Shown: positions 47,452-58,617 of the stretch, one piece after another | Layout of the letters: each line of letters opens with the position of its first letter | Numbering within the stretch: position 1 is the first letter of the stretch | Made by a program: the position numbers and the translations under genes | Notes under the pieces: model-generated | What the model was told of the DNA's origin: nothing | The model's database searches: none | What the model saw: only the letters and a program-made list of their open reading frames with translations | Assembly (NCBI GenBank): GCA_905221605.1 | Contig: CAJNDS010000125.1 | Coordinates: 610,696-674,695 of the forward strand | Origin: Symbiodinium natans | Lineage: Eukaryota > Sar > Dinophyceae > Suessiales > Symbiodiniaceae | Length of the DNA: 64,000 nucleotides | Reading direction: 5' to 3'

Positions 47452-47758
47452 GTCGTTTTTTGTCTTCGGGTTTTGTTTCACGTAAGGTGTGTTTCAACGA
47501 AGGTTTTCCTTTTGCTTGCCAACACTCAGCCATCGGTGTCCGGGAGCTTCGTGGATCTTTCTGCCAACCAGCTGCTGGCGAGGCTGGGCTCTGACACCGC
47601 TGGAGTGGGTCACCGCGATTTGCGCCCATCGCGATGTTCTTTTTTTTGCTGCAGATGATTGCCGTGTGGACTATTCTGATTTCTGCACATGTCAATGCGG
47701 TCGCTGTGGTGCCCTTTTCGACCTCGGCTTGCTTTGACGCACGCCAGTTGCCAGTGGG

Positions 47759-47975
47759 TGGGACTTTGCTTTGCAGCCGAGTTGGCTGTTCTTCTCAGAT
47801 GCAGTTCAGGCAGTCAGCTCAAGGTTGGCTCAGTCTTGGCAGCACCTGGGTAAGTCGTGCAGCTTTTGCATAGCATCTCTACCTTCTGGCAAGCGAAAAT
47901 CCGAATTCGTTTCAGCATCTTGTCTGGTAGCTGCAGATGACGTCAGCAAGGCCTTTCAAGCAACTTCGCAGGAAT
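47759..47975 (+). repeat. Split direct repeat B1 of the retroelement
   Basis: 217 bp, identical to 48117-48333 by eye. It ends GCAGGAAT, which pairs with ATTCCTGC at 47985-47992 across the B1/A2 junction to form an 8-bp stem. Confidence 0.9.
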
Positions 47976-47996
47976 GAACCCCATATTCCTGCTGTG

Positions 47997-48102
47997 CGGG
48001 CCCAGGGAGTGTTTGCAGAACGGCAGCGCACACAGACGGGGATGACAGGCCGCGCAGCTGTGCCCCTGTAAATGCTGGGCTCAAAGCCCCAACATGTGCA
48101 GC
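47997..48102 (-). repeat. Inverted copy of the retroelement's 5' coding region
   Basis: About 104 bp that is the reverse complement of 45232-45335 with only a few differences (for example TTGAAGCC versus TTTGAGCCC). It occupies most of A2, where a copy of A1 would be expected. Confidence 0.85.
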
Positions 48103-48116
48103 CCGCCCTCCCGCCC

Positions 48117-48333
48117 TGGGACTTTGCTTTGCAGCCGAGTTGGCTGTTCTTCTCAGATGCAGTTCAGGCAGTCAGCTCAAGGTTGGCTCAGTCTTGGCAG
48201 CACCTGGGTAAGTCGTGCAGCTTTTGCATAGCATCTCTACCTTCTGGCAAGCGAAAATCCGAATTCGTTTCAGCATCTTGTCTGGTAGCTGCAGATGACG
48301 TCAGCAAGGCCTTTCAAGCAACTTCGCAGGAAT
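48117..48333 (+). repeat. Split direct repeat B2 of the retroelement
   Basis: 217-bp copy of 47759-47975, forming the right end of the element. TAGGGTTTAGG follows at once. The open frame 48072-48350 is this repeat read through. Confidence 0.9.
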
Positions 48334-48756
48334 TAGGGTTTAGGGGTTAGGGTTCAGGGAATTAGGAATTAGGGGTTTGGGGTTTAGGGTTTAGGGGTTT
48401 GGGGGTTTAGGGGTTTAGGAAGTCGGGGGTTGAGGATTTAGGGTTTTTTTGCAGGGTGTTGCGCCGTATTCGGTTTAAAGAGGATCATATTTAGGAACTT
48501 TGTTTTTCACAGCAGAGGAGGTGGAGCACCCTCATTTGGTTTGGCGACGTAGCGCTTCAGGGCTGAGGTCGGTTTAGGGTTTAGGGTTTAGGGTTTAGGG
48601 TTTAGGGTTTAGGGTTTAGGGTTTAGGGTTTAGGGTTTCGAATTTTCGGGTTTGGGGCTTTAGGGTTCTACGGTTTAGGGTGCAGGGCTTGGTTTTTGGG
48701 ATTTCCCACATAGGCGTACCCTAGAAAAGACTATACTTTGGGCTATATGGGGGTTT

Positions 48757-48827
48757 CCAAAAATAGGGGGTACCCTTTTGGGGGGCTCCATTCTATTTAG
48801 GGTATAAAAGGAGTACCCCTATCTTGG
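48757..48827 (+). repeat. Small inverted-repeat element
   Basis: CCAAAAATAGGGGGTACCC at the left and AGGAGTACCCCTATCTTGG at the right, with a TATTTAGGGTATAAAAGG middle. A relative lies at about 26805-26870 (GGGGTATATAAATGGGGTAC). Confidence 0.6.
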
Positions 48828-49352
48828 GATTTGGGTCTCGAAGTGTTGTCTGCGACTGGAAGTGAGGCTCCAGCTTTTTCAAAGGTTTGGGTGAAGGGCG
48901 CAGGGTTTGGGGTTTAGGGTTTAGGGCTTAATTAGGGTTTAGGGTTTAGGCAAGTCTTAAACCGAAACATCATCCTGTACAGGGTATATCTAGTGGGGAG
49001 TACATGGCTCCTGCTTCCCTCGTTCGCCACGATGAGGCCCCGAAGCTTTCAACTTAACAATATGGTGTGTGAAGTTTGTATACCTAAGCCCTAAACCCCA
49101 AATGAACCCTAAACCCTAAACCCCCAAGCCTAAAAACACTTAAAACCCTAAAAGCCCTAAAACCACTAAAAGCCCTAAGAACCCTAAAAGCCCTAACACC
49201 CTAAAAGCCCTAAAAGCCCTAAAAGCCCTAAAAAACCCTCAGCCCTAAACACCCCCAAACCCTGCAAAGGCAGTAAGAGCCCAGGGTAGATTTGCGAGAT
49301 GGCACAGGGTCTGCTCCCGGCCCTAGGGATGACGATGTTATCGTTTGGGCAG

Positions 49353-49388
49353 GCGTGGAATCACACCATGCCGGTTCTTCCGGCAGGC
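49353..49388 (+). CDS. Possible further exon of the MFS transporter
   Basis: After a GGGCAG acceptor, the frame reads AWNHTMPVLPAG up to a possible GC donor. MFSD5-type proteins have a similar W-N-H segment directly after the GFPEGWLADTF-like stretch, and the phase fits the end of exon 9 at 32849. The join would need a 16.5-kb intron containing the retroelement, so this is tentative. Confidence 0.3.
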
Positions 49389-49459
49389 GTTCTTTGGAAA
49401 TAGGAACTTTTAGGGGTTTAGGGTTTAGGGTTTAGGGTTTAGGGTTTAGGGTTTAGGCT

Positions 49460-49551
49460 ATGAGCGCTTCGCACCAGAGGCTTGTGGAGGAGCTTAACCG
49501 GAAAGGAATACATCCAGACACGACGTACAAGAGTGCTCCGGCTGCTGGGGC
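49460..49551 (+). CDS. Candidate exon with start codon
   Basis: ATG then SASHQRLVEELNRKGIHPDT, TYKSAPAAG. It starts right after a TTTAGG acceptor-like end of an array and is followed by a family I MITE. Composition is clearly coding-like; family unknown. Confidence 0.35.
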
Positions 49552-49586
49552 CATTGGTTTTTGTTGCCCCTTTTGTCTCTTTGTGT

Positions 49587-49710
49587 TACAGGGTGGGGCC
49601 CCCTAGTTATAAGTAGAGTTATAAGGGCCCTAAATTGGGTTATAAGGACCCTAAGTTAGGTTATAAGTCCCTTAACTACAGTTAGTATAGTAAGGGGGCC
49701 CCACCCTGTA
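49587..49710 (-). mobile_element. MITE family I, 124 bp, reverse orientation
   Basis: Intact inverted ends, directly downstream of a candidate exon at 49460-49551. Confidence 0.88.
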
Positions 49711-50465
49711 GGCACCGCTTCAGCGAATCCTTGTCCGCTTCAGGCATGGCACTGAATATGAGAAGGGACCAGAAGGGAACAGCATCAGCAGTTCCATTAC
49801 TTATGGTATTCCCCTAGGGTCCCTTTGTAATTATAAGAATAATCACCCTTAACCCTAAACCCCAAACCCCAAACCCTAAACCCCTGAACCCTGAACCCTA
49901 AACCCTAACCCTAAACCCTATTCTAATTCTTCAGGCTCCCATATTACGCAGGCCCGCACGCCTCCAACCTTGTCAAGACTTCCACCCAGCTCGACGAGGA
50001 GGGGCGGGAGGGGATTCCTAGCCCTAAACCCGAAACCCGAAACCCTAAACCCTAAACCCTAAACCCTAGCTCTAAGCCCTAAACCGAAACCCTAAACCCT
50101 CAACCCGTGGGGTGCGGCACAGCGCTCACTTGACGTCCATTTGTCTTAACACCTAATGGAGATGGCACAGGTGTGGGGTTCAGGGTCCTAGAACATACTC
50201 TTGTCTAAACCCTAAACCCTAAACCCTAAGCCCTCGACCCTTTTGAAAACCTGTAAAAAGAAAACTTTAAGCAAGCCCCGAAACACTGCAACAGCCCTAA
50301 GCCCAATCCGCACTCTCAAGCCTTTTGGAAACCGATAAACAAGCTCTGAAATCCCTCGAAAGGTACCTTACAACAAAATAATGTTGAAAGAAAAACACGA
50401 AAACCCTAAACCTTAAAACCCTAAAACCCTAAAGCGCTGAAAGAAGAAGCCCCTATGAGCACAAT

Positions 50466-50500
50466 CCAGGAGTTCGAGCGCATCTTCACAAAACTGGACC
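50466..50500 (+). CDS. Duplicated exon-like segment, copy a
   Basis: Reads QEFERIFTKLD after an ATCCAG acceptor. It is a near copy of 50613-50649, separated by a CCCTAAA/CCCCAAA array. Confidence 0.3.
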
Positions 50501-50612
50501 CCAAACCCTAAACCCTAAACCAAACAACTCTAAACCCCAAACCCCAGACCCTAAACCCCAAACCCCAGACCCTAAACCCCAAACCCGAAACCCTAAACCC
50601 TAAACCCTAAAA

Positions 50613-50649
50613 CCAGGAGTTCGAGCACATCTTTGCAAACCTGGACTCC
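50613..50649 (+). CDS. Duplicated exon-like segment, copy b
   Basis: Reads QEFEHIFANLDSYNLAMPRA when continued. Shares CCAGGAGTTCGAGC and the following CTTYRCAAA pattern with copy a. This copy continues further into unique sequence, so it is the likelier functional exon. Confidence 0.3.
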
Positions 50650-52432
50650 TACAACCTGGCGATGCCCAGGGCAACGCCCTGAGCTTCGAGTCTTCGGCTT
50701 CACGCCGCAGCGTCTTGGGAATTTAGGGATTTAGGGTTTAGGGTTTAGGGTTTAGGGTTTAGGGTGTACGTTTGGACCTCGGCCTATGTACAGCGCATAT
50801 CAGGGATATACTATGGTTTCCAAATAAGGGGCCCATGGCCCGTGTAACTACCCTACGAGGTTTAGGGTTTAGGGCTTAGGGCTTAGGTTTAGGGTTTAGG
50901 GTTCAGGGTTTAGGGTTTGGGGTTTAGGGTTTAGGGGAATATCCCTACCAGCTCATCGATTATGGGCACAACTCTCCAAGCAAAAGGCATTCCGTGCCCT
51001 GTATCTTTCTGCCCTACAGGCCGCCATCTTAGGGTTTAGGGTTTAGGGTTTAGGGTTTAGGGTCTAGGGTTTAGGGTTTAGGGTTTAGGGTTTAGGGAGT
51101 TAAGTGAGGGTCACTTTGCCGCTGCTAGTTGTAACAACGTTGGGGTTCTTTAACTCGTCTTCCCCCCTTCACCAATGTACCGGATCTCGAAAGCCACCCT
51201 TAGCCCCCCAGGCTGCTAAGAGAATCCTACAAGCCCTAACCCTAAACACCAAACCCTAAACCCCAAACCCTAAACCCTAAACCCTAAGCCCTAAGCCCTA
51301 AGCCCTAAGCCCTAAGCCCTACTTGTAGAGTTCGCGCTGTGTCGCAGAGGCCGTTCACGACCCTGCTGCCCCCCGAAGAACTTTCAAGGAGCTTTAGGAA
51401 GTTGAGGTTCAGGGCGTAGGGTTTAGGGTTTAGGGGTTAAGGGTTTAGGGTTTAGGGTTTAGGGTTTAGGGTTCAACCCTAATCCCTAAACCCTAAACCC
51501 TAAACCATAAACCGGTTCAGGGCAGGCCATGATCGGGCTTGTCATATTCGGGGTAGCAGCTCAGCTCGAAGGTCTTGAGGGCTCGGAGCTTCAGGTTCGG
51601 GGTTTAGGGTTTAGGGTTTAGGGTTTAGGGTTTAGGGTTTAGGGTTTAGGGTTTAGGGTTTAGGGTTTAGGGTTTAGGGTTTAGGGCTAAGGGTTTAGGG
51701 TTTATTTAGGGCAACCCCAAGACCGGAAAGTCCTAGACCCTAAAACCCTAAGCCCTAAAGCCCTAAAACCCCAAACCCTAAAGCCTTAGAACATAAAACG
51801 CCTCAGCCCTGAGCCCTTTTTCGTCGGCTTTTGTGGGTTTAGGGTTTAGGGTTTAGGGTTTAGGGTTTAGGGTTTAGGGTTTAGGGTTTAAGGTTTAGGG
51901 TTTAGGGTCTTCGCGAGTCGGGAGGTTTTCTTTTAATCCCAAAAAGGATTCCCTTTTTACAGTCCTCGGCCCATCTGAGATCGTCTGAGACCTAGCTAAT
52001 CTAGTACCTTTTCAACTCCCCTGATGGGTTTAGGATGTAGGGTTTAGGGTTTCTAGGGTTTAGGGTTTAGGGTTTAGGGTTTAGGGTTTAGGGTTTAGGG
52101 TTTAGGGTTTAGGGTTTTTAGTTTTTAGGGTTTAGGGTTTAGAGTTGAGGTACTCTCGGACTCCCAAGTCCCTTGTAAGAATGAGTCAACCCTCAAACCC
52201 TTCTTGAAGGTTCATGGGTTTAAGCGTGGTTAGACTTACCCCAAAGTAAGGTCACAGCCATTTCCAACACGAGTTTTCCTGCTTCAAGCCTCACGTACAG
52301 TTGAGTTGCTCTAAACCCTACACCCTAAACCCCAAACCCGAAACCCTAAACCCTAAACCCTAAACCCTAAACCCTAAACCCTAAACCCTAAACCCTAAAC
52401 CCTAACCCTAAACCCTAAACCCTAAACCACAG

Positions 52433-52498
52433 GAGAGGGGTGAGGCCGACCGCCGAAAGGCGCTTGCGCACCAGATGGAGCTGGACCGCCTGGAGTTC
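52433..52498 (+). CDS. Candidate charged, helical exon
   Basis: After CACAG the frame reads ERGEADRRKALAHQMELDRL, EF. Strong helix or coiled-coil composition, flanked by arrays on both sides. Unrecognised. Confidence 0.35.
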
Positions 52499-53198
52499 TT
52501 GGGGTGGGCTTCAGGTTCCTTTGTGTGGGGTTTGGGATTTAGGGTTTAGGGTTTGGGTTTAAGGCCGTTTAGGGTTTAGGGTTTAGGGTTAGGTTTAGGG
52601 CCGTTTAGGGTTTAGGGTTTGGGGTTTAGGATTTAGGGTTTAGGGTTGAGGGTTTAGGGTGCCGGGTGTAGGGTGTGACACATTGCATGTTAGGGAGGGA
52701 AGGGGGTTGTGTTCCCGACTGTTCTAACCTCTGATTTGTAGGGTTTGGGGCTACAGGCTCGCATAGTCAGTTTGTAGAGTACCACAGAAGCTCATATCAT
52801 CGACACCCCCCGCCCCGTTCCGAAGCCCAAACCCCTAAACCTAAGCCCTATACCAGGAATCCTGTTAGGGATGTTAGAGTAGTAACCTACAAAAAAGTGG
52901 GTTTGGGATTGTAGTAAATCGTACAAGAAGCAACACATGCGCCCAGAAACTAGGGGTGACTTTCGAGACGGATAGAGGGACGCATGGGGACGGTCTTTTT
53001 ATCCTTGTCTCCCCTAAACCCTAAACCCTAAACCCTAAACCCTAAACCCTAAACCCTAAACCCTAAACCCTTATAAACCCTAAACCCTAAACCCTAAACC
53101 TGGGCATGCCGCAGAACGGTCAGCGCTGCTCTCATCCTCGCAGCAGGCTGCTTTTTCAGCGGGGCCTCTAAGAGGTTTGGGGTTTAGGGTTTAGGGTT

Positions 53199-53322
53199 TA
53201 CAGGGTGGGACCCCCTTACTATACTAACTGTAGTTAAGGGACTTATAACCTAACTTGGGGTCCTTATAACCCAATTTAGGGCCCTTATAACTCTACTTAT
53301 AACTAGGGGGCCCCACCCTGTA
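53199..53322 (+). mobile_element. MITE family I, 124 bp
   Basis: Right end intact, left end GGGTGGGACCCCCT with one change. Inserted in a TTTAGGG tract: TTTAGGGT before it, GGGCTTAGGG after it. Confidence 0.88.
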
Positions 53323-55194
53323 GGGCTTAGGGTTTAGGGTTTAGAGGAAGCGATCGCACATGCTTTTGCCGCGAGGCAACATGAGGTCCCTCTTCTGGCT
53401 CTGCTGCCGGCTCGGAAGCCAAGCCCGGAGAAAGGCCTCTCAACGGCAAAGTCTTGTCTAGGGTTTAGGGTTTAGGGTTTAGGGTTTAGGGTTTAGGGTT
53501 TAGGGTTTAGGGTTTAGGGTTTCTTCGTGGCTTTCTGACAGTCGCGCCAATCTCCATGCGCATCGCCAACTGCGTGGACAAGCGCAAAAGCGTGCTTTGG
53601 CGAACTAAGCCTGAACCCCGAAGAACCTGACCTCTTCCCCCTGATTTCCCTAAACCCTAAACCCTAAACCCTAAACTCTAAACCCTAAACCCTAAACCCT
53701 AAACCCTAAGCCCTAGTCATTCTCCGAAGTCTAGTGTAGGGCGCACCTTGAACCCCAACAGCTACACCCCAAAACGTGCCACATGGCCAGCTCAAGCCGA
53801 AGCCCTGAGATCTGGTTTGAGTTTTAGGGTTTAGGGTTTAGGGTTTAGGGTTTAGGGTTTAGGGTTTAGGGCTTAGGGCTTAGGGCTTAGGGCTTAGGAT
53901 TTAGGATTTAGGATTTATAGGGTTTGGGGTTTATAGGGTTTAGGGTTTGAGGCACATAATCTTAGGGTTTAGAGTGCCTATATCGCGATGTTGGGGGATC
54001 CACCCCACACCAGCCCCTGGTATTTACATCCTACCCCACATCGGGCCTGCATATCCAAGGGTTTTGCCCCAAACCCTAAACCCTAAACCCTAAACCCCAA
54101 ACCCCAAACCCGAAACCCGAAACCCTAAACCCTAAACCCTAAACCCTAAACCCTAAACCCTAAACCCTAAACCCTAAACCCTATAAAACCCAAAACCCTA
54201 AACCCTAAACCCCAAACCCCAAACCCTAAACCCTAAACCCTAAACCCTAAACCCTAAACCCTAACCCCCCCCCCCCCCCCCCGTTTTGCTAGGACATGGC
54301 TGCCGGAGTTGGCGAGGATGGCCAGGAGCGGTGTTGTAGGGGCACAGAAGATACTTCGGGCTGAGGGACAAAAGGGTTTAGGGTTTAGGGTTTAGGGTTT
54401 AGGGTTTAGGGTTTAGGGTTTAGGGCCAACGTTTCGGGCTTAGGCTTCGAGTTGCTTCAGAACCCCCCCCCAAAAAAAAAAAAAATAAAGGTATAATTAT
54501 TCTTCCGTATACAAATCTGAAAGGGTTTTTTTTTGGGGAAGGGGTTCTTAAGCAAACAGTAGTCTTCGGGCTGAGGGACTTCAAGATTTTGAGAGGGTTT
54601 GGGGTTTTGGGTTTTGGGTCTTGGGTTGAGGGCTTTCAGGGCTGAGGGCTTCGGGTTTATGAGATTCAGCAGCCAGGGCCGAAGGGTTTTCAGGGTTTAG
54701 GTTTGCCAGGTCTAGTGTCTTTTCAGGGCTTAAGGCTTTAAGCGCTTAGAGTTGCGGGCGCATGTTACTGTAGGGGCTAGATGGTCATATAAGAACTTTC
54801 ATGGGAAAACTTGATTCTTAAACCCTAAACCCTAAACCCCTAACCCCTAAACCCTAAACCCGAAACCCTAATCTTTGGGGTTAGAACAAAGCTGGGAAGC
54901 AAGCACTTAACCCACAACCCTAAACCTAAAACCTCTAGCCCCCCCCCCCCCCCCCCCCCCCCTAAACCCTAAACCCTAAACGCTAAATCCTAAACCCTAA
55001 ACCCTGAACCCTAAACCCTAAACCCTAAACCCAGTTGAGGAGTTAAGTTGAGGAGTTGGGGTTTAGAATTTGGAGTTTAGGTTTGGGTTAGGGTTTAGGG
55101 AGCCTCGTCGGTGGTTGCTTGGGTTTTGGGTTTATGTAGGTAGGGCTCCTGTCGACGTCCTGCATGCAGAGATGTCACGGAAGCTGCGGAACTC

Positions 55195-55500
55195 GTGACC
55201 CCATCCAAATTGTCACATGTCTTGGCTGATAAGAGATGTGCAGGCCGACATACCGGCTTCCGAGCCTGCGCCCTCGCAGACTCTGCGCAGATGTTCGGGA
55301 CTTCCTCTTCTGGTCGATTTCGCTGCGAAACCCCGTGGCAACGAAGCTTCGGGAGCCGACAGCGGTACTTGCAAGAAGGCTTGTCTTACGATGGCAAGTT
55401 CGTGGCCGCTTTCAAAGAGTTCTGTGGGAGCGATGCAGAAGACGAAGGATGCTACACACTTCTTTGCGAAAGTTTTCAAAAACTTGCACCCAAGACCTAG
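55195..55500 (+). CDS. Unrecognised open frame, about 100 codons
   Basis: Unique, non-repeat sequence. The frame ends YDGKFVAAFKEFCGSDAEDE, GCYTLLCESFQKLAPKT-stop, which looks like real protein. Two other frames and the - strand are also open. The array begins 14 bp after the stop. Confidence 0.35.
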   Translation: MTPSKLSHVLADKRCAGRHTGFRACALADSAQMFGTSSSGRFRCETPWQRSFGSRQRYLQEGLSYDGKFVAAFKEFCGSDAEDEGCYTLLCESFQKLAPKT

Positions 55501-57807
55501 ACCCCGAAGCCCGAAAACCCTAAACCCTAAACCCTAAACCCTAAGCCCTAAGCCCTAAGCCCTAAACCATCCCTAAACCCTGAACCTTAAACCTAGCACT
55601 GCTTGCATGGCTCCATCAGCATCATAACGTCCCAGAGATCCCTCATGGCAAGGTATATATCCTAGTAGCAGAGTAGGTAACCTTTAACCTTTTTGGGGTA
55701 GCATCCTAAACCCTAAACCCTAAACCATAATCCCCTTAGAATCCCAAAGATCAACCTTTAGTTACCCCCAGGTTACTGGACAACTAAGATATGGCAGAGG
55801 TGTTGAGTTATGTTATTCGTGGGACAAGTAGGTTTAAGGGGTCGTTTTTTTTTTAAGGGTTTGGGGTTTAGGGCTTTTGGGGTTTGGGTGTTATCGGGAG
55901 GTATGATCTCACTCGATTCCAGGAAAGCACCACGCTGAGCGAGGACCGTTAGCTGCAAGTGGCATGTCACATGTTCGAGAGAGGATCCCTGCCTACCATC
56001 CCTAAACCCTAAACCCTAAACCCTAAACCCTAAACCCTAAACCCCAAACCCTAAACCCTAAATCCCAAACCCTACTTCCCAAACCCTAGAGTTTAGTGTG
56101 CCAGGATGAAGGTTGATTAGGGTTTGGGGTTTCGGAGAACTAGCCCATGCTTCCCAAGTCAATCCTTTCACAAGCTTACCCTAAACCCTAGACCCTAAAC
56201 CCTAAACCCTAAACCCTAAACCCCAAACCCCAAACCCTAAACCCTACAGAAGCCCTTTGTGTCATGTGACTCGACCTCGGACTCTTAAGGTGGTACCCTC
56301 GGGTTTGGGGACCCTTGCTTAAGCATCCTCTAAGGTATATATAAGGGCCATGTTAGGAGTTCGGGTTTAGGGTTTAGGGTTTAGGGTTTAGGGTTTAGGG
56401 TTTAGGGTTTAGGGTACCCTAAACCCTAAACCCTAAACCTTAGGGGCACGAGTCGTAATCCCTTGAGTTCCCTTCTTGGTTTCTGGAGAGCTCCGATTTT
56501 GCACTAGAAACCTCAGAGGCCACAATTTGGGCAGGGTTTGGGGTTTAGGTTTTAGGGTTTAGGGTTTAGGGTTTAGGGTTTAGGGTTTAGGGTCACAACC
56601 TCTCCGAATTCCAGTGCCCGATGTCTCTGTGTCCAACAGGCCGGTGCACAGTAAGATTCCGTGGGCGCGCAACCCCAAACCCCCTAAACCCCATATAAGT
56701 CATCCCTAAACCCCCACCCCTAAAACCCTTAACATCCCCCTAAACCCTAAACCCTAAACCCTAAACCCTAAACCCTAAAGCCTAAACCCTAAACCCTAAA
56801 CCCTAAACCCCCGCACAGCGCACTCTTATGGAACCCACAAGCCTCCCATCCCATGAGCCCTCCCTGAGGCTTCGCTAAGGCCTCCGAAGGCTTACTAGTT
56901 CGTCCAGAGTTTAGGGTTTAGGGTTTAGGGTTTAGGGTGTATAGGGTTTTCGGTTTAGGGTCCTCGAACCCTAAACCCGAAACCCTCAACCCAAAGCCCA
57001 CTTCTGAACGCTCTAAGCCCTATTCAACTTCAGCCCTAAGCCCTATTCAGCTTCCCAGTCGCCCTAAACCCTAAAACCCCATAATTAGCCCGACTCCCTA
57101 AACCCGAAAACCCTAAACCCTAAACCCTAAACCCCATAGCCCTAAACCCTAAACCCTAAACCCCGATGCAGCCTCCGAGTCAGGCGCAGCGAGATCAGCG
57201 AATGAGAGACTGCGGAGTCGACAAGACTGACTTGCGACTTGGATCGAGTTGGGGGTTTAGGGTTTAGGGTTTAGGGTTTAGGGTTTAGGGTTTAGGCTTT
57301 AGGGTTTAGGGTTTAGGGTTTAGGGCAACTGGGAGGCTGAATAGGCTTCAGGGTTAAAGTTGAATCGGGTTCGGCTCATCTATTTGAATCTTTGTTTAGG
57401 CCAGAAGGCCTTCTGAGGGTTTAGCGTTCAGGTTTTGCGGGGGTTTGGGGGTTTAGGGTCTAATTGGGGTTTAGGATTTAGGGTTTAGGGTTTTCGGGTT
57501 TTATAGAGAGGCTTAGGGTTTAGGGGTACTTGGATCGGGTTGGAGGCTTGGGGTTTTCGGGTTTCATTTTAGTGTTTAGGGTTTAGTGGCATAGGGTTTA
57601 GGGGAATAGGGTTTCGGGTTTTAGGGTTTTTTTTAGGGATTAGGGTTTAAGGGGTGTAGGGTTTCGGGTTTAGGGGTATAGGTTTTTTTAGGAATAGTGT
57701 CTAGGGTTTAGGGGTGAGGGTGTTAGGGGCTTAAGGTGTTAGCGGTTTAGGGTTTTATGGTGTTGCGGTTTTTTTTTGGTTTTAGGTTTTTGGGTTTTAG
57801 AGTTTTA

Positions 57808-58010
57808 GGGATTAGGGTTCAGGGTTTAGGGTTTTAGGGTTTTAGGGTTTTAGGGTTTTAGCGTTTTAGGGTTTTAGGGTTTTAGGGTTTTAGGGTTTTA
57901 GGGTTTTATGGTTTTAGGGTTTTAGGGTTTTAGGGTTGTAGGGTTGTGGGGTTGTAGGGCTTTAGGGCTTTAGGGCTTTAAGGCTTTAGGGCTTTAGGGC
58001 TTTAGGGTTT
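57808..58010 (+). repeat. Octamer array (TTTTAGGG)n
   Basis: An 8-bp relative of the telomere unit in about 15 consecutive copies, drifting to GCTTTAGG units at the right end. Confidence 0.92.
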
Positions 58011-58509
58011 TGAGTTCAGGGCTTTCGGCTTGGAGCCATCAGTTTCAGGGTTCAGGGCTTTGCGGCATGCCATGGAAGCCTCAAACGCCTGTTAGTTGCT
58101 TTAGGGTTTAGGATGTTGGGTTTAGGGTTCAGGGTTTATCCCTTGAACCTTGCAGTAGACTAGGCTTCTCCATTCCTTCTAGGATTTTAGGGCTTTTCAG
58201 TTTTGGGGCTTATGGTTCAGGGTTTCCGGTGGATTGGGTCTCCCTTGTCTCCATTGGTCTCCCTTCATTTTGGATGAATTATCCCTAGCCTTAATTAGGG
58301 GGGGAACCTGCGGGGGTAAAATAGAGGGGGGTAGTAGGGGAAGCCATGAAGAAACGCAGCGAGGGTTTAAGGTTCTTAGTTCTTAGGGTAAAGCCTGAAG
58401 GCGAAACCCGAAAGCCTCGACCCCAAAACCAACAGGTTCAATCGGTCAAGTACACCCGCGCATTCGGGTTTAGGGAGAGGCTTCCTAGCCACCTCTCTCA
58501 TTCTAAAAT

Positions 58510-58617
58510 CAGGGTCCCTTACCCTCTTTAAAGGGTGCTGAAGTATGGGCCCGTGGGTTGTTCCGGTATATAAGGGGTCCCCTTTTAAGGGCCCATATGA
58601 AGGGACCAACAAACTAC
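58510..58617 (+). mobile_element. MITE family IV, diverged
   Basis: Contains AGGGTCCCTTACC, GGTGCTGAAGTATGGGCCC, GGTATATAAGGGGTCCCC and AAGGGCCCATATGAAGGGAC in the order of 19289-19430. Open frames at 58376-58773 run through it and are not supported. Confidence 0.6.

Larger units (their letters stand above)
44819..48333 (+). mobile_element. DIRS/Ngaro-like retroelement inserted in a TTTAGGG tract
   Basis: About 3.5 kb. The left end starts GAACCCCATATTCCTGC directly after GGGTTTAGGGTT; the right end finishes GCAGGAAT directly before TAGGGTTTAGG. The same 21-bp left end recurs at 47976, between two identical 217-bp copies (47759-47975 and 48117-48333). This A1-body-B1-A2-B2 order is the split direct repeat layout of Ngaro/PAT-type elements. 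The body encodes reverse transcriptase and RNase H. No tyrosine recombinase was recognised in the roughly 300 nt between RNase H and B1. No target duplication is visible, as expected for this class. Confidence 0.75.

Noticed and set aside
47489-47737. Small frames after the RNase H stop as a tyrosine recombinase
   Set aside because: Cys/Phe-rich short frames without any recombinase motif, overlapping in several phases.
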